Below, piece by piece: positions 10,439 through 19,677 of a DNA stretch of 64,000 nucleotides; positions within the stretch are counted from its first letter, which is position 1, and each line of letters begins with the position of its first letter. The notes under the pieces are model-generated. The model saw only the letters and a list, made by a program, of their open reading frames with translations. It ran no database searches and was not told the origin of the DNA. Origin of the DNA: Volutella citrinella (taxonomy: Eukaryota; Ascomycota; Sordariomycetes; Hypocreales; Nectriaceae); NCBI GenBank assembly GCA_034401135.1, contig JAWZSP010000008.1, forward strand, positions 2,480,001 to 2,544,000, given 5' to 3'. Position numbers and translations under genes: made by a program.

Positions 10439-10998
10439 TGAAGCGGGCAATGACGGCGTTGATTTGGTCGCTTAGTATAGGGGGTGATGCAATGCAAAGT
10501 TACTGCGCAGAACAATTGAACGTATCTCAAGATGAACTAGATGTCTAGGTGAAGCATGGTGTTGATTGTAAGGCGTCATGGTGCGTCACAACGATTTCCA
10601 AAGCGCTGTACGAAAGAGACGCACTGCGTCCTGAATTGGTCGCCTTGTAGCTTTGTTGGTGTGGTCAGTTGTTCGAAGGAGAATAGTAGATGCTCGAACA
10701 AAACACGATTTGGCATTTCAGAAGACAAAGGCGGTGCCAGAACGGTGGCAGAACAGTGCAAGTCTTTGTCCCGACTGTTGCTCTCGTGGTCCTATAATGC
10801 AAGAGTAGGGGAGCGTGGAACGTGTTCGGCCAGCTGTTTTCCTGCACTGCTTCTATGAAGCACCACTGACGGGGCAGGCCAAAAGGTTTAAATAGTAAAC
10901 GCACTGTAGCAACTCAGTGAGAAGGATTACACTCCTAGATCAAAAGACGGAGAGCCAGAGCGAGCCATTCCAGAAGACTTTGAAGCTTTTAGCTAGAA
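10439..10998. other. Intergenic between cluster genes 3 and 4
   Basis: No gene is seen apart from the TATA-like element at 10887. It probably holds the 3' end of the upstream transcript and the promoter of the gene at 10999. Confidence 0.4.
10887..10895 (+). promoter_or_regulatory. TATA-like element of the gene at 10999
   Basis: TTTAAATAG lies about 104-112 bases upstream of the ATG. It is weaker than the other TATA elements of the cluster but in the same position range. Confidence 0.4.
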
Positions 10999-11592
10999 AT
11001 GGGTAGACACAGGCGTGGTTATACGGAGACGACCGTCACAGGCATGCTCCCTGACTCCAACGTTTACGTCAAAACCACCTCGGGCGACCGACACGGCGCC
11101 CACCGTTCTTGGGTGGCAGAAGGAGGCTGTGGTGAATACCAGTTTCAGGAAGACTATAGAACTGGAACACGGCAAACCACCGGTGGACGGCATGGTTCGG
11201 GCCACCGGCAATCACAGTCGTACAAGAAGAGCCAACGAGAAGAGTTCGAGAGCGCACGGGATCGAGGAAACTCCCGACGGTCTCGAAGAGATGAGCAGCG
11301 AGAAGATAGACCATCACGCTGGGATCGTGTGCGACGGGAAGAGCCGGATGGACTTGGAGACCATGAGTCTTCTCGGCATCCAGCCAAAGGAGCCGCCACC
11401 CAGTACCCCAAGGAAGAGAGTGAATCGGAAGATGGTGAAACTACTAGTAGAAGAGGTGCGAGTGATGGGCGCTGTGAGAAAGGCAATAGGTCTGGTGGTC
11501 ATCACGAGGTGTCGCTTCAACAATTTCCTACCGGGTTGCCGCCACCTCCAATAGGACCCCACAGAGCAGCTTGGCTTGCAGGCCTCAGGTAG
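10999..11592 (+). CDS. Disordered Arg/Glu/Ser-rich protein (cluster gene 4)
   Basis: A single exon encodes 197 residues from ATG 10999 (context AGAAATGG). The first 30 residues (MGRHRRGYTETTVTGMLPDS and following) look the most ordered. The rest is dominated by Arg, Glu, Ser, Gly and Asp, with Gln/Ser/Arg tracts and acidic patches. The end is Pro-rich (LQQFPTGLPPPPIGPH). A second long plus-strand frame overlaps it (11015-11554), but that is explained by purine-rich composition; this frame begins with the first ATG and has the better context. No family is recognised. The composition and placement match its neighbours. Confidence 0.65.
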   Translation: MGRHRRGYTETTVTGMLPDSNVYVKTTSGDRHGAHRSWVAEGGCGEYQFQEDYRTGTRQTTGGRHGSGHRQSQSYKKSQREEFESARDRGNSRRSRRDEQREDRPSRWDRVRREEPDGLGDHESSRHPAKGAATQYPKEESESEDGETTSRRGASDGRCEKGNRSGGHHEVSLQQFPTGLPPPPIGPHRAAWLAGLR

Positions 11593-11940
11593 GAGAGAAG
11601 ACGTATCTAGATGGATTGGGCTTTGGTAGACAGGCTGTTGTATCTGCGATTCACGACGGCCATGCGATCGCGTTGCCAATGCGTTCGATGTTATTACCCC
11701 TCGACTCTGAGAGACTGTGTGGTGTCCTGGGTGCAGGGCTAGTGGTGATTTGATGATGCTGGACTTCGTATAGAACACAAACAGCGATCAAAACTGTCCT
11801 GGCTCTAGACACAATGATTCGAACACGGTGCTGTGACTGTTCACTCCAATCACTACCGAGTTGCCTTACTTAAAGCTGGCCGATTCCTCGAACCCAGCGC
11901 GATAGCTCCAAGCAAGATCTCCAACCGCATTTACATCATC
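11593..11940. other. Intergenic between cluster genes 4 and 5
   Basis: No gene, clear TATA box or repeat is seen in these 348 bases. Confidence 0.4.
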
Positions 11941-12723
11941 ATGAGCCACCAATACTACTACGACCCCCAGCGATCCGCGGCCTGGAACGCGGCTCCCTAC
12001 CGCACTTTCTCTAGGAGCGGCCAGTACGAGGACACCGAGGACTACTCCTACTACTACCAAGGCCAGTCGGGCAACGAGCAAGCTGCAGCTCAAGACGAAC
12101 CAGCTGCACAAACCCGGCGATACCGTTACATTGTAAGTGAAACAGAACAAAACGGTTCCCGCCTCCGACGAGTGAGCCCCAAGCGGGAACGCTCCTCTCG
12201 GCATCAGCGTTCGTCCTCTTCCTCCCGACGACATGGAGACTCGCGCCGCCATCGACGCGATTCCCGCCGGAACGAACAGGACTCCCCGCGCACCGAACGG
12301 CGGACTCCGCGCCAGGAACAAGGTAGAACAGCCCCAAGATCTTTGTTTACAACAACGGACTAACAGTGGGCAGAGAGAACCCGCACAAACAGCCGCGCGG
12401 AGCCACCCTTGACATACTACGCCGGCCACAGCTACGTCCGTCCAGAAGCCCAGGCAACGCGGGACAACACATCCCGGCCTGTTCGTAGAGAATCCTACGA
12501 CTACCGCGAGTCCGCGGCGGGCTACGGCGATGCTCGGGCTAGCTGGGGGGCGTGGGACCCTCGCGACGGCCCGTACGGATGGCAAGGGCAGCCCAGGGAG
12601 AGCGGCACAGAGCAGGCTGACGATCCGAATCAATGGGAGCAAGAGTCGCTGCAGTTTCGAGAGGATGGATGGCCAATACTGCCGGCTCCACCGATGCCAT
12701 TTGCCCAGCCCCCGCCGACTTGA
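11941..12723 (+). CDS. Tyr-rich and SR-rich disordered protein (cluster gene 5)
   Basis: Exons 11941-12322 and 12374-12723 join across a 51-nt intron (GTAGAA donor, GGACTAAC branch site, GGGCAG acceptor, phase 1) to give 243 residues. Residues 1-60 are Tyr/Gln/Ser-rich and prion-like, with YYY and SYYYQGQSG. About 60-130 is an SR/RR block (RSSSSSRRHGDSRRHRRDSR) like those of splicing factors. The second exon is rich in Arg, Tyr, Trp, Gly and Pro and ends in SLQ-x-F followed by a Pro-rich tail, as does the gene at 10999. A nearer AG acceptor at 12366 would put the second exon out of frame; the chosen one keeps it open. No RNA-recognition domain is seen. An RNA-associated role is conceivable but unproven. 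Confidence 0.75.
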
Positions 12724-13613
12724 TGAACATCAGCATCGTGATGGTGGGATGAAGACGCAGCCGGGCATGAGAATTGCTGTGTTGCTAGGAAGTAGCTCCG
12801 CGAAGAATCCAATTGAGATGCTTGATTTGTAAATCTTGAACCATCTTGTGACTGATGGTTTGCCATGCCGCTCTGGTCGCCTTGGTGCTCGACATAGTAG
12901 CCTGTTGGGGCAACTTCCACCAGCTCTTGCAACCAATTCTTGCCGTGAATCGCCAAGTGAGCAGTTGGCCATGGATGCAATGCCCCTATCTAGGAATCAT
13001 CAGCTGTAGATATTTGACTCCCTGTTGGGGCCGTGATAAGGAGTGGGGGCACGACTGCTGCCCGATCTATTCTATGCAGGACTTGTTGTGGCTGCCACGG
13101 GACGACTATTGCGATGGAAATGTTGCGATTTCGTATTTTACGAGACTAATACCTGTGATGCAAATACACATATCATGTGATACACGGTCCTTTAGGCCAT
13201 CTTGCTTGCGCGGAGATAATGACAGGGAGTGCTCAGTGAACAGTGCTCTAAGGTGAAAGAGGGCAGTCAGTCATCAGACAAGGAGAGTGCTAGAGAAAAA
13301 AAAAATGATGTTTTCCACCAAAGAAAAACAGGGGGAACGAGAATGAACCGCAAAGAGTATCCTTTGGCCGTTGCATCGTAGTCTCGCGACGAACTCTGCT
13401 GTCAGTGGGTTCAGTGAGATGTAGGCTGCCCGCCTTTGACAAGGAGACATGGATTTGATCAATGAAAGGCCCTACTTCAAGGCCTCTGATTCAAGGCGAT
13501 TTGTTTTTCGCTCCTGGTTTTGTGTAAAGGTCACGCTGGACCTTGACATACGAAGCTCATCAAGCAATCTAACTTGAAGGCGCTTCTACAATCTCAAGAA
13601 GTTCGACATCAGA
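12724..13613. other. Intergenic between cluster genes 5 and 6
   Basis: No supported gene. A short plus-strand open frame around 12855-13256 has no coding character. A poly-A run occurs at about 13295-13305. No TATA box is obvious upstream of the gene at 13614. Confidence 0.4.
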
Positions 13614-14720
13614 ATGGCTTCCCATTCGAATAAGGGCGAGGAAAAACGTTCCGACAGACGGAGTGACAAGGGTGAGCGGGAGAAACGTTCTAGTCGCCGT
13701 TATGATGACGAGGAGCGTCCCAGAAGACGGCATCATAAAGGCGAGGAAAAGCCCTCGCCAGATGATCCAGACTTGAGGCGTGGTCGACGGCTGCGTCGCT
13801 CGTCAATGTCAGGGGACGAACGAGGAGGGGGAGAGAATAATGAGCTGGCCCCGTATAAAGGAGAGCAAACTGACGATGACTCTGAGGGCGAGCGACGCCG
13901 AGGGAAAGGGGAAAGCTCCAAGATCAAAGGGAAACGTCGATCAGAGCAAACCGGGCGGCGTAGTCACCGGGAGCACACCGATCGCAACCAGCGGCGCCCC
14001 GGGGGAAGAGATACCCAGCAGAGCCCCCAGGAGAGGGATGCCCTAGAGGGACTCCAGGAGAAGGATCATTTCTGGATGCTGTGGTACTCTAGGCGCTGGG
14101 CCTGGGCGTTGGACCAGCTGTACTTCCTGCGGTACAGTCACCGGTACGGTCAACCTTACGCTCAGTGTCTTCTGCAGTCGGGGCCGCAGATCGCTCAGGA
14201 GTGGGCTCGGAGGCATGCTGAGGAGTTGGTCCACGAGTACATTCACGAGTTGGCTGTGGATTTCGGTAAGCAGTGGGGTGAGTACCCTCAGAGTTGGGCG
14301 CGGGAGTTGACGCCAGGTATTATGTCCGACTGGGCTCAGAAATTGGCGGAGGCGTATGCTCGGCAGTCCGCTCAGCAGTACCCTCGGCAGTACCCTCAGA
14401 AGTACCCTCAGCAGTACCCTGCGCCGTACCCTGCGCCGTACCCCCAGCAGTATGCTCAGCAGTACGCTCAGCAGTACTTTCAGACTGTCTACCCTCAGCA
14501 GGGGCACAATCCGCCTGGAGCCCCAACCCAGGCGGAGCCACAGCCAGCCAGCTCAGGGGCCGAGAGCACCCAGAAAGCCAGCACGAGTCTCGATGCGTCC
14601 ACAACATCACAATATAAGCCCCCCCGCGAAAAATCAGAACGTGAAAAAGAGCATGAAAGAAGAATGCAGGAGATCAATTGGATGCGCGAGACGTATGTTG
14701 AGCTTAATGAGAAAGGGTGA
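13614..14720 (+). CDS. Charged protein with WA-motif region and QYP repeats (cluster gene 6)
   Basis: A single exon of 368 residues. Residues 1-140 are highly charged with several KGE motifs (KGEEKRS, KGEREKRS, KGEEKPS). Residues 151-250 are rich in Trp and Tyr and likely helical, with a loosely repeated WA[RQ] pattern (QEWARRH, QSWAREL, SDWAQKL). Residues 253-290 are a tandem repeat built on Gln-Tyr-Pro (QYPRQYPQKYPQQYPAPYP and on). A Gln/Pro/Ser linker and a charged, probably helical C-terminus (about 335-368) follow. It resembles no family I know. The repeat is nearly periodic in DNA at 12 bases, which suggests recent expansion from the older helical repeat. It lies in the middle of the same-strand disordered-protein cluster. 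Confidence 0.8.
   Translation: MASHSNKGEEKRSDRRSDKGEREKRSSRRYDDEERPRRRHHKGEEKPSPDDPDLRRGRRLRRSSMSGDERGGGENNELAPYKGEQTDDDSEGERRRGKGESSKIKGKRRSEQTGRRSHREHTDRNQRRPGGRDTQQSPQERDALEGLQEKDHFWMLWYSRRWAWALDQLYFLRYSHRYGQPYAQCLLQSGPQIAQEWARRHAEELVHEYIHELAVDFGKQWGEYPQSWARELTPGIMSDWAQKLAEAYARQSAQQYPRQYPQKYPQQYPAPYPAPYPQQYAQQYAQQYFQTVYPQQGHNPPGAPTQAEPQPASSGAESTQKASTSLDASTTSQYKPPREKSEREKEHERRMQEINWMRETYVELNEKG
14371..14483 (+). repeat. 12-base coding tandem repeat (QYP units)
   Basis: About nine imperfect units around CAGCAGTACCCT encode QQYP, QKYP, PAPY and QQYA variants in frame. The downstream units change Pro to Ala. The repeat can expand or contract without changing frame. Confidence 0.85.
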
Positions 14721-14894
14721 AGCTGGCTGGACACTTGGAAGACCTGGCGAGGACCCAAGCAACGAGTCGGTAACTAGACAAATCGACGACATAGAGTGGC
14801 TACCGAACCAGAATGTAGCATCAGGAGACAGTGGTAGTCTAAACAAACAGTGAACATGTCCCCCTCCGTCCTGTGAATCACTGACCTCAGTCGG

Positions 14895-14902
14895 TTATAT
14901 AG
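14895..14902 (+). promoter_or_regulatory. TATA box of the gene at 14985
   Basis: TTATATAG lies 83-90 bases upstream of the ATG at 14985, the same spacing as in the gene at 9620. Confidence 0.5.
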
Positions 14903-14984
14903 CAGGCAGGTCGAGAGCCAGGCAAGTTGTACATCCGTACTATAGACAGCAGCTTCGAGTTGAACGACAATTGAACCCGCCAGC

Positions 14985-15870
14985 ATGCCTCATAGACGAT
15001 CGTCGCACGACAAGTCTCGCCGCAAGAAGAAGCATGGCGGGAGACCCAATGATAGAGGTCAGACAGCTGCCGCGGCGGGTACTGAACTTGGGATCGCGAG
15101 ACTAACTGGGCAGGCAAGACGACTTTGAGCCCTACATCGACACAGACCCCTGGTTCACCGGGAGCGCCACCCAACCCCTGGCTCCGGACCTTGGCCCCGG
15201 GTACCTGGCCCAGGCCGCCGTGGCCCGCAGCGCTGTGCCGCCGTCAGAGGGCCTCTGGTCGCCGGGCGGGACCGAGCACCTGCGCCGCCGCTTTGAACGT
15301 CTCCAGCAGGTTCCGCAGCAAGGAGGACACACAGGCTGGCCCCAAAACGCCCAGGGCATGCCCGGCCCTTCAGCCGCTGGGCCGTCCACCGGCTACGGCT
15401 CTGGACCATGGTCGTACCCACAGCAGCCGGGCGCCGGCGCCGGCTATTACACCAACAACAGCGGCGGGCCGTACCCCGGCCAGACTGGCTATTACCCCCA
15501 GCCCGAGGGTGCTGGCTTCAACTACCCGCAAATATCGGGCTCGTATGGCGGGTACTTCCCTCCCGGGCCAGGCACGTATGGCCCTCCCCCAAACCAGCAC
15601 ATGGCTTCTCCAGATCCGTATATGAATCCTGTGAACTCGTACGGGGCCCCCGCCGGTCCCTACCCAGCTTCTGCGAGTTCGTACCCGGCCTCCGCGAACC
15701 CGTTTCCTACGGCAGCCAGGAGTAGAACGGCCGCAGACTTGTGGAGGGACGTCCAAGTACAAGACGTAGACCAGGAGAGCCGCGACGGGGTTGAGAGCGA
15801 GGCAAGTACGGCAAGTACGGCAAGTGAGGCAAGCACGGTGCGCCCCGATGATAGCATTAGCATGCGGTAG
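14985..15870 (+). CDS. Gly/Tyr/Pro-rich disordered protein (cluster gene 7)
   Basis: Exons 14985-15057 and 15119-15870 join across a 61-nt intron (donor GTCAGA, branch site GACTAACT, acceptor GCAAG, phase 1) to give 274 residues. The donor is not ideal; the alternative GTACTG would leave a 40-nt intron. Residues 1-25 are very basic (MPHRRSSHDKSRRKKKHGG). A short region with YIDTDPWF follows, then about 130 residues rich in Gly, Tyr, Pro, Gln and Ser, of the kind seen in phase-separating proteins (YPGQTGYYPQPEGAGFNYPQ). The C-terminus has repeated EAST/TAST units and ends in DDSISMR, recalling GDSISL near the end of the 5225 gene. Like two other cluster genes it has a short phase-1 intron. No family is recognised. 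Confidence 0.7.
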
Positions 15871-16335
15871 GCGGTGCGATGAGAGCAGCAGGCAGGGCTC
15901 AACGTGTCATTTGGTCGACTGCGACTTGTGACTAGTGAACTATTAGCCTTCCCTGCAGAAGCGGCCACTGTGCAAGCTAGATCATACCGTAGGGAGAACC
16001 TTGAACCTCAAGCGTTGAATTATCTAGCAGAATGTCAAAACATGACTCCCCTCGTGTCAAGGCCGAAGCCTTTAGCAACAATACATAGCCTTACACGGTG
16101 TCCAGCAGCAGGGTCAGGGCCGCAGATGCCGAGACAAGAAAAACGAAGACAAAGTCCACCGCAAAGCACCCTCACTCCCCAAGCACCGTCCTGAGCACGG
16201 CGGCGTGCACATTTAAACGCCGATTCCCTTTACCCTTTCCATGCATTGGCAACCAGAAATGACACCAGCAACACCCACGCACCCGGGGAGACGGCCCTCA
16301 CAAAAAAGCAGCCATGGCCAAGTGGACACCCCCCC
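15871..16335. other. Convergent intergenic region
   Basis: The last cluster gene (plus) and SPT8 (minus) end towards each other here, so the stretch should hold both 3' untranslated regions. No gene is seen. Confidence 0.45.
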
Positions 16336-18681
16336 TTAGTCGCCGACAACGCTGATCTCGTATCCAATCAAGACCTCGGTGCTCGTCCCCTCCCAGCCGC
16401 GCGTACCCCCGGCGCTGAGCATGAAGCGGCTCGTCGGGTCAATGTACAGGCTGGATATCACGCCCGCACGCGGCGGGCCGGGAATGATGAGGAAGGGGAC
16501 CGACGAGTGCCTGGAGGCACGCGATTGCTGGAGGTCATACAACCGGAGGATGTCGTGAGACGCACTGTGCCGCGGATCGTAGTTAGCATTGTACATCGAT
16601 GTTCTTCGGCAGATCCCCAGCAAGACTCACCACACCAAGTGCTGCCCGTTGGGCATCGCCTTTACGGCGCTCACTGCACCGCTGCCTGCCGGGAACTTGA
16701 GTGACCGCTCAGGCTCCCATCCGCTCCGCGCTTTGCGCACGTCAAACTCCTCGACGGTGCCATTGCGTCGCCCAGCATATAACATGTTGCCGTCTGGGCT
16801 CCAGCACGCACCCAAGCACCACGGCGGCACTCCCGGTCGGTTGCTGATGAGCGCCACCGGATTCTCTACTCGCTTGTCCCATATCCGCAGCGTGCCATCG
16901 GTGGCTGCTGAGAGGAATGTCGTCGACGATGTCTGCGTCGGGTCATGCTGTTTGGGTGGTGCGTCTGATACAAACACCATGGATGGCGACTGCGAGCGCT
17001 TCAGGGCAGCTACTTCCGCAGCGGCGGTGCCGTCGCTGCTCTGTGCCTGCGTATCGGTCGACTGTGTCACCGGTGCACCGTCCAAATGACCCTCTGCAGG
17101 CTTGTCGACGTCCATGGAATCGTTCCCGGTCAACGGCATGGCGGCTGGTGGCTGTACTGCCAATGCAGGGCCCGAGTCCGTCGCTGCCGGCTCCTTCGTG
17201 GCATCTTTATCCCCACCTTCAAGGCTCATAGCCATGTCTGCTGAGTGATCCATGCCTCCGTCATGGCCTCCGTGTCCCTGCATCATATCCATGGAACCAG
17301 CACCATATTCGTCCTCGTCGTTTCCGAACGGCTGGTCCTCGGCCGTCTCGCCAAACAAGCTTCCGGCGTCGCTGCCGCCCCCAAAAAGACTTTCGTGGGC
17401 TGGCGATGCCGCTGCGTCCATACCGGTGGTGTCTGCTCCAACCATGTTGAAGCTTCCCAGGTTGGCTTCGCTCAGACTGTTCCCTCCCAACCCTCCGTCT
17501 CCAAGCCCTCCCACAGCGGGCGGAGCCCCGTTGTTGGTAGACATTGTCATCGACACGGGCTTGGGCTCGTCCACGTAGTCTGGCACTGGATCTCCGCTCG
17601 CTGGCCGCAGCTCTATTGCCGAGATCTGACCTCCACTCCCCTTAAACTTTCGGATCACCTGCCCTGTATTTAAATCCCAGTCATACATGTCTTTGTCCCA
17701 ACTGCCGCTCAGCACGCTCCGCTCGTCTTGCGCCATTGTCAGCACGCTTACAGCATTAGTATGGCGTTGCAAGCAATGTATGCGTTTGCCCTCATCATGT
17801 CGCACACTCTGGAGGTTGATGCCGCCAGACTCGAGGCCCGAGAGCAGCCAAAGCGCCGAGGACTGGACTGCCAGCGAGTATACAGGCGATAGGTTATGCT
17901 CCTGGTCGCCTCGACCGCCAGTCCCTGGCGGCGGCGGCTCCTCATTCTCCCAGTACGACATGAGGATGCCGGCTTTGGTCACGCTGTCGACGAAGGGGTG
18001 CTTCTGCGCCACTGTCAGGGCCGTCTTGCCGTTGATGGTGTTGGGCCCGTCGTATTTGCGAATGTATCCATCTGAACCGCCCGTAATCCAGTACCGTAGA
18101 TCTGGCGTAATGGCCATGGCATTGACGCTCGTCGACTGAGGCGCTGCCATGGTCGGTACGATGTCGTAGAGACGCGCGTTGAGCACTTCGGGGCGCGGCA
18201 TGGGCCACTTTGATCGTGGAGCTGGCGTGGCCGACTTTGCTCTTTGCCCACCGTCGACGCCATCCTCACCAGCTTCTGTGGCTGACTTGATGCCGTTGAC
18301 TGTGACTCCAGTCGAGGAATTGGCCGGCTCTGGCTTTACGTTGGCCGACGACTGGCCCTGGCTTTGACTCTGGCTCTGGGCTGCCCCTGTCGCAGCCGCT
18401 GCTGCCCCTGCTGCCGTCGCCTGGCTGGTGGTGTTGTCGTCGGCCTCGTAGTCGTTATTCTCGTCGCCGTCAGCGTCGCCGTCGGCGTCCCCGTCTCCGT
18501 CGGCGTCGTTGTCATTATCGTCATCGTCGTCGTTCTCGTTGTCATCGTCGTCATCCTCGTTGTTGTCGTCGTCGGCGTCCTCCATAATCTCGTCGGCATC
18601 GTTGTCCTGCTCGGGCTCCGGCCCGTTGTCCTGCTCATTGTCCGACTCGGCTGAGCTAGCCGACAAGCGATCATCATCCAT
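16336..18681 (-). CDS. spt8: SAGA complex subunit Spt8, WD40 protein
   Basis: Exons 16631-18681 and 16336-16564 join across a 66-nt intron (GTGAGT donor, CTAAC branch site, CACAG acceptor) to give 759 residues. The join restores HLVCASHD, as expected in a WD repeat. Spt8 is a TBP-interacting subunit of the SAGA coactivator and acts in the nucleus. The N-terminus has an Asp/Glu/Asn run (about 15-80), as in known Spt8 proteins. WD repeats begin near residue 185 with NAMAITPDLRYWITGGSDG, which I recognise as Spt8-like, and resume after a disordered insert of about 190 residues (roughly 380-590) rich in Met, Gly, Asp and Ser. The last repeats end in EISVVGD. The large insert between blades appears to be a filamentous-fungal trait; that is recollection, not tested here. 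Confidence 0.92.
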
Positions 18682-19677
18682 GGCCGTCGCGGTTACGCTG
18701 GTCCAATTCTGTCGCCGTCTATGGGGAGCTACAGCGGATGGATGGCGGCATCCGGCGCGGGGCCCTGAGTTGTTGTGTCAACGTCGCGGGATCGTGGGTC
18801 GTTGGTCGTGCGTGATCAAGGGTCAAGCGATGCGATGTGGGTGGTTGGGGCTAGGCGGAGCTGTCGCAGCTGCTCATGTACTAAATCTGCTTAGTGAGCG
18901 TCGCGCTTGTCGAGGTGAAGCAATACAACGGCCAAAAACTGCCGCGATCTGGCGTCGTGCAAAGGCGCACCATGTGCTTTGAAGCAGCAAAGTGGTATGA
19001 ACATATGGAAAGGTCAAGCAGGGGGGAAGAAGCCGCATTTTTATGCGAATTGGGGCAATTAAGGTTAGCTGCCAAGGTTCTCGGCAACAGTCATCATCAA
19101 GGTTGTGCATCTTCGGTGACAACAGTTGCTTGTTGCTATTAAGTTTGTATCTGCCTAGCTGGTAAAGTGTCCTGTATGCACCCCGAGGGGCCAGATACAG
19201 CCAGAGCTGGAGTTATTACAAAAAAAAAAATTAAAAATTTTTTTTAAATAGAAAAGTCAAACCCCATCCCAGCCGTCTTGTTGCGTTGCCAATCGCACAT
19301 GGTGCTGCGCGCTGTCCGATTGCCTTCCGAAAACTGCCCCACTAACTCTCGCCCACCCACAGCACCAAGCCATCACAACACCAAATCGCCACCCCCAGAT
19401 TGAGACTCAGAATGTTTTTCCCAGCTTGCCGGCCGCTCGCGCTTTTGGATTTTTTGAGCAAGGGTCTCTTAAAATATCCATTTTACTTCACTTCACCTCA
19501 TGCAATTCTTTTCGTATATTGGAGCATCGATTTTGAAGCTACGGAGTAATGAAGCCACCAACCCGCTAGGTGATCCCCCAGCCAAACCAACCATAATTAG
19601 GTAACGAGTCCATCTTCCACTCGCACTGAGTACTTCCCCTCGTCGCTTCATCCAGACTGCCTTGTCAGTTACACCGT
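18682..19677. promoter_or_regulatory. SPT8 upstream region
   Basis: The interval holds the promoter of SPT8 and the 3' end of the helicase gene, both on the minus strand. No gene is supported. Its main feature is a long A/T tract at 19220-19250. Confidence 0.45.
19220..19250. repeat. Poly(A):poly(T) tract
   Basis: Eleven consecutive A, then TTAAAAA, then eight consecutive T and TAAATA. Such tracts commonly exclude nucleosomes at fungal promoters. This one is about 540 bases upstream of the SPT8 start. Confidence 0.7.

Noticed and set aside
11015..11554. Second long plus-strand frame overlapping cluster gene 4
   Set aside because: It is a shadow frame created by purine-rich sequence; the frame from ATG 10999 starts first and has the better context and fuller stop-to-stop span.
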